From: Chitinophagaceae bacterium
GTDB taxonomy: Bacteria > Bacteroidota > Bacteroidia > Chitinophagales > Chitinophagaceae
Length of the DNA stretch: 45,443 nucleotides
Assembly (NCBI GenBank): GCA_019695015.1
Contig: JAIBAV010000039.1
Span: forward strand, 1-45,443
Direction of reading: 5' to 3'
Positions within the stretch are counted from its first letter, which is position 1, and every line of letters begins with the position of its first letter. Of this stretch, positions 43,501-45,443 are shown piece by piece. The position numbers and the translations under genes are program-made. Under the pieces are notes generated by a model, which was given only the letters and a program-made list of their open reading frames with translations, ran no database searches and was not told the origin of the DNA.

Positions 43501-45346
43501 ACAAAGCAATAGGTGGATTAATGTATATATAATTATTTAGTTGCAATGTATCTTTACAATTATTATTTGACACTATTAACCTTACAGCAAAAAATCCAGT
43601 ATCGGTATAATTATAAATAGGGTTTGATGCAGTGGAAGTTCCACCATCACCAAAACTCCACGACCAGGTACTTACATTACTTGAAGATAAATTGGTGAAA
43701 GCAATATTATCTTTAGCACAAGCATTTAAAGGTGTTGCAGAAAAATTTGCAGTTGGTTTATCATAAAGCTTTACCGTTTGTGTTGCAATTAAAGTGTCCT
43801 TACATCCATTTATGGTTGTAACAACAACTTGAATAGTATATAATCCCACTGCATTATAGGTATGAGAAGGATTACTACCAGTAACTATGGGTGTTCCATC
43901 TCCAAAGTCCCATTCATAAGTTGCAATTGAATCTTGCGATTCCACATATACTTTAAAGTTACTTGTATAGGGTGCACATCCACTAAATGGTGCACCTTCT
44001 GTAAATACTTTTATATCTGGTGGTGCAATAATTACTGCATTATTTTTTACAACGGTATCCTTACAGCCAAAAGCATTGGTTGTAATTAATGAAACATTAA
44101 AGGCTCCTAAGTTTTGAAATATATTGGTTGGAGAAACTTGGATGGAAGTATTTCCATCACCAAAGTTCCATAAATAAGCTGCATTAGTAGATGTAGCAGG
44201 AACAAAATTTATAGATAAGGGTGGCAGACAACCACCAGTTGGATTGTTTGTAAAGTCTGCATTTGGAGAAGGGTTAATAGTAATATTTTTTGTTACAGAA
44301 TCTTTACATGCACCAAAATCTGCAACCATTTTAACATTAAAGCTATTGGTAATAGCAAATGTTTTAACTGGGTTTTTGGTTGTTGAGGTTGTGCCATCAT
44401 CAAAACTCCAAAAATATGTACCAGTTGCTGGTGTGGATGTGTTGGTGAAAACAGTTGGATAATCTAAGCAAGTTCCAACAAAACTAAAATCTGCTTTAAC
44501 AGTTCCAATTATTACACCATTTGTTTTAACTAAAGTGTCTTTACAACCTTGGTTATTACTAGTAATTAAAGTAACAGAATAGGAACCATTGCTATTATAG
44601 TTAGTTGTAGGATTTGGAAGTGTTGAAGTGTTACCATTACCAAAATCCCACTGATAATTTAAAATTCCTGTTCCTGTAGATGTATTATTAAATGAAACAT
44701 CTACTGGTAAAGTACAACTAGAGATAGAGCCAATATCAAAATTTGCTATAACCCCACCAGGTACATTAATATAGTTTGGTTTGGTTAATGTTTTTGTACA
44801 TCCTTCGCTATTAATTATTTTTAATGTTACAGGAAAATTTCCTGCAACAACATAAGTATGTTGTGGGTTCTTTATTGTTGAAGTAGTGCCATCGCCAAAA
44901 TCCCAATTCCAAGTTGTAATACTTCCTGAGTTGGCAACACTCATATCGCCATATTGAACCTTTAATGGAAAACAGCCAGTTTGTTTATCTGCATTAAAAT
45001 TTACAGTTGGCACATCGTGTACAGTTATAAAATTTGTTTTAATAACTGTATCGGCACCACTTGCATTAATGGCAATTAACTTAATAGTATATACACCAGG
45101 AGTAAAGTAAGTAGTAACTGGATTTTGTTGCGTTGAGGTAACGCCATTTCCTAAATCCCATGACCAATTGGTTGGAATATTAGTTGATAAATCGTTAAAC
45201 TGAACTATTAATGGTGCACAACCTTTAATAACATTAGTAGTAAAATTGGCTGTAGGTTTTTGAGCAAATATTAAACTACTTAAGAGGACTAAGAAGTGTA
45301 GTAAAATAAATTTTTTAATATATATAAGTTTAACAAAAAACTGCAC
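40511..45346 (-). CDS. Giant PKD-repeat adhesin with T9SS type B (gliding-motility) sorting domain
   Basis: A 1611-residue surface protein. The start is GTG at 45346; a stop precedes it and no ATG lies before the signal peptide (MQFFVKLIYIKKFILLHFLVLLSSLIFA, cleavage before Gln). I count 15 PKD-type repeats, recognised by WDFGDG or close variants (such as WDLGNG, WSFDDG, WNYGDG, WDFADG, WNLANG), covering about residues 28-1280. Three further beta repeats follow, with paired cysteines such as CTNCASP and CADCPTP. The last ~90 residues, from VFIPNTFSPNNDGVND to the end, form a CHU_C/type B sorting domain. It should be exported by T9SS and displayed, for adhesion or gliding. PorP/SprF is encoded directly downstream. 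Confidence 0.95.
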   Translation of the reverse strand: MQFFVKLIYIKKFILLHFLVLLSSLIFAQKPTANFTTNVIKGCAPLIVQFNDLSTNIPTNWSWDLGNGVTSTQQNPVTTYFTPGVYTIKLIAINASGADTVIKTNFITVHDVPTVNFNADKQTGCFPLKVQYGDMSVANSGSITTWNWDFGDGTTSTIKNPQHTYVVAGNFPVTLKIINSEGCTKTLTKPNYINVPGGVIANFDIGSISSCTLPVDVSFNNTSTGTGILNYQWDFGNGNTSTLPNPTTNYNSNGSYSVTLITSNNQGCKDTLVKTNGVIIGTVKADFSFVGTCLDYPTVFTNTSTPATGTYFWSFDDGTTSTTKNPVKTFAITNSFNVKMVADFGACKDSVTKNITINPSPNADFTNNPTGGCLPPLSINFVPATSTNAAYLWNFGDGNTSIQVSPTNIFQNLGAFNVSLITTNAFGCKDTVVKNNAVIIAPPDIKVFTEGAPFSGCAPYTSNFKVYVESQDSIATYEWDFGDGTPIVTGSNPSHTYNAVGLYTIQVVVTTINGCKDTLIATQTVKLYDKPTANFSATPLNACAKDNIAFTNLSSSNVSTWSWSFGDGGTSTASNPIYNYTDTGFFAVRLIVSNNNCKDTLQLNNYIYINPPIALFYTVFSCDTPLTRTFIDQSKGAGLTYLWDFGDGNTSTAQSPTHTYATYGIYNVKLTVTNGVCTHSATAPANLSFNNPILVTTDTAFCKYALATYKINNIVPSLITSYVWDFGDGTIMSGSNIDSVTHAYTTNGNVAPTVIINDVAGCADTLTISPPIKIFGPNANFVNQPGTCLYDTINFTNTSTTDGIHNLTQVIWNYGDGITDTLTSPPYQHQYNATGFFTVKLKVLDDFGCYDTLIKPNAVQITKPIAGFFSNDTIRCANSNVTFQDTSKGVNLTYLWNFGDTQTATQQNPQHPYLLQGLYSVKLKVTDIFGCVDTLLKPLYIRVANSVANFKFLQGDTLGLCYPFLIETANLSSDAVSVNWSFGDNGFSNLDTPSHIYTYAGKYTLKLKAYGYGGCVDSTQKDIIVRGPTGTFSYSPLQFCSPTVVNFVAHTKNNATFVWDFADGVITLTPDSTISHTYNTPGIYRPGIIMIDSAGCQVPIIGTDTVRVADVSTLIKVPQTNFCDSVQLNFLDSTIVYNDTVSTYLWNFGDGVTSTIKNPTHFYNQTGSYKITLKVTTNLGCTNTDTLNVPINVVQTPSIAITGDSIACINSFLQFNGTIIKSDTNAISWQWNLANGNTSVLQNPTTQQYITAGTYNIKVIAFNIAGCADTVTKNILIHPLPIINAGVDTFVCKGKTIKLNASGGVGYVWNMDSTLSCTNCASPNVFTQNSSIYKVTGTSSFGCKNEDSVAVTVIEPFTFSISANDSICTGSSSQLLASGNADKFQWQPTTGLNNPNIANPIATPTTTTVYTVIATDNKKCFADTGLVEIRVFPMPQFNIIESLVQSNVGNVVPLLTSNSADITKWEWIPNQWLTCADCPTPNAIITDKIKYVAEASNPGGCFARDEVTIEPLCNGYNVFIPNTFSPNNDGVNDVFYPRGKGLFTVRNMTIFNRWGEIVFTKRDFNANNAANGWDGTFNGKQLSADVYVYTIEVICANSQTMFLKGNITLLR
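41530..45265 (-). repeat. PKD domain array
   Basis: Fifteen tandem PKD-like units of about 80-95 residues inside the adhesin, each with an aromatic-D-F-G-D/N-G strand and an H/Y-x-Y loop such as NPTHFYNQTGSYKITLKV. Units are diverged in DNA, so the array is old. Confidence 0.85.
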
Positions 45347-45382
45347 AGATAATTACATTTAACTTTTATAAACATCAATAAT

Positions 45383-45405
45383 AATGAGCAAATAAAATGC
45401 TCATT
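45383..45405. terminator. Hairpin at the right edge, possible terminator
   Basis: AATGAGCA (45383-45390) and TGCTCATT (45398-45405) form an 8-pair hairpin with a 7-base loop, upstream of the adhesin start. It may terminate a transcript entering from beyond the window; the T-run is weak. Confidence 0.45.
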
Positions 45406-45443
45406 TGCTGCTTTAAATTGTTATTAAATGTAAATATAGTAAA

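Overview
The window reads as one contiguous piece of a Bacteroidota chromosome, most likely from the order Chitinophagales (Chitinophagaceae-like). The lineage is an inference from the following: strong A+T richness (about one third G+C by eye), no Shine-Dalgarno-like leaders, promoter boxes of the Bacteroidota type (TAnnTTTG, sometimes with TTTG/TTG about 20 bases upstream), type IX secretion (T9SS) cargo with type A and type B C-terminal sorting domains, a PorP/SprF-like protein, GSCFA, DUF2279 and DUF2795 proteins, and a ferredoxin divergent from a LuxC-type acyl-CoA reductase. I see no tRNA, rRNA, insertion sequence, prophage or CRISPR array; this is mostly a core-type region.

Layout. 1-3.5 kb (minus): the start of a secreted protein gene running off the edge, then plsC-like and priA in a tight pair. 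3.6-8.1 kb (plus): probable operon scoA / unrecognised helical protein / scoB / pgi / trmN6. 8.1-12.2 kb (plus): a four-helix membrane protein and two paralogous T9SS cargo proteins. 12.2-14.5 kb: GSCFA protein (minus), small lipoprotein (plus), LolD-type ATPase (minus). 14.6-20.9 kb (minus): thiolase, YbhN-like membrane protein, cobalamin adenosyltransferase, a second LolD/MacB-type ATPase and clpC. 21-22.1 kb: STAS-like protein (plus) and mtgA (minus). 22.1-27.8 kb: katG (minus) divergent from oxyR (plus), which is followed by a TonB-C-like secreted protein and an ABC exporter. 27.8-31.8 kb: DUF2279 protein (minus), phosphohexomutase (plus), FKBP (minus), DUF2795 protein (plus). 31.8-36 kb: BlaI/BlaR1-type pair and OmpA with thrombospondin-type-3 repeats (minus), then a VanX-type dipeptidase lipoprotein (plus). 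36-38.3 kb (minus): HtrA/Do protease and ferredoxin. 38.4-45.4 kb: acyl-CoA reductase (plus), PorP/SprF (minus) and a 1611-residue PKD-repeat T9SS adhesin (minus).

How the genes fit together. scoA/scoB and the thiolase can jointly activate and cleave acetoacetate. clpC, htrA, FKBP, katG and oxyR form a protein-quality and peroxide-stress set. The three T9SS cargo proteins and PorP/SprF belong to surface display or gliding. mtgA, the VanX-like dipeptidase, BlaI/BlaR1 and OmpA concern the cell wall and envelope.

The most useful observations are: (i) an unrecognised protein between the two CoA-transferase subunit genes that carries an isoprenoid-synthase-like aspartate motif; (ii) a 15-bp dyad just before oxyR that matches every specified base of one half of the E. 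coli OxyR consensus, with OxyR cysteines at the E. coli positions 199 and 208; (iii) a likely leaderless GSCFA transcript; (iv) candidate operators before blaI and the thiolase and direct repeats before htrA; (v) two intergenic stretches with RNA-like pairing. I found no clearly new multi-gene system. Several start codons were moved inward from the longest open frame where signal peptides, family N-termini or promoter boxes argue for it.
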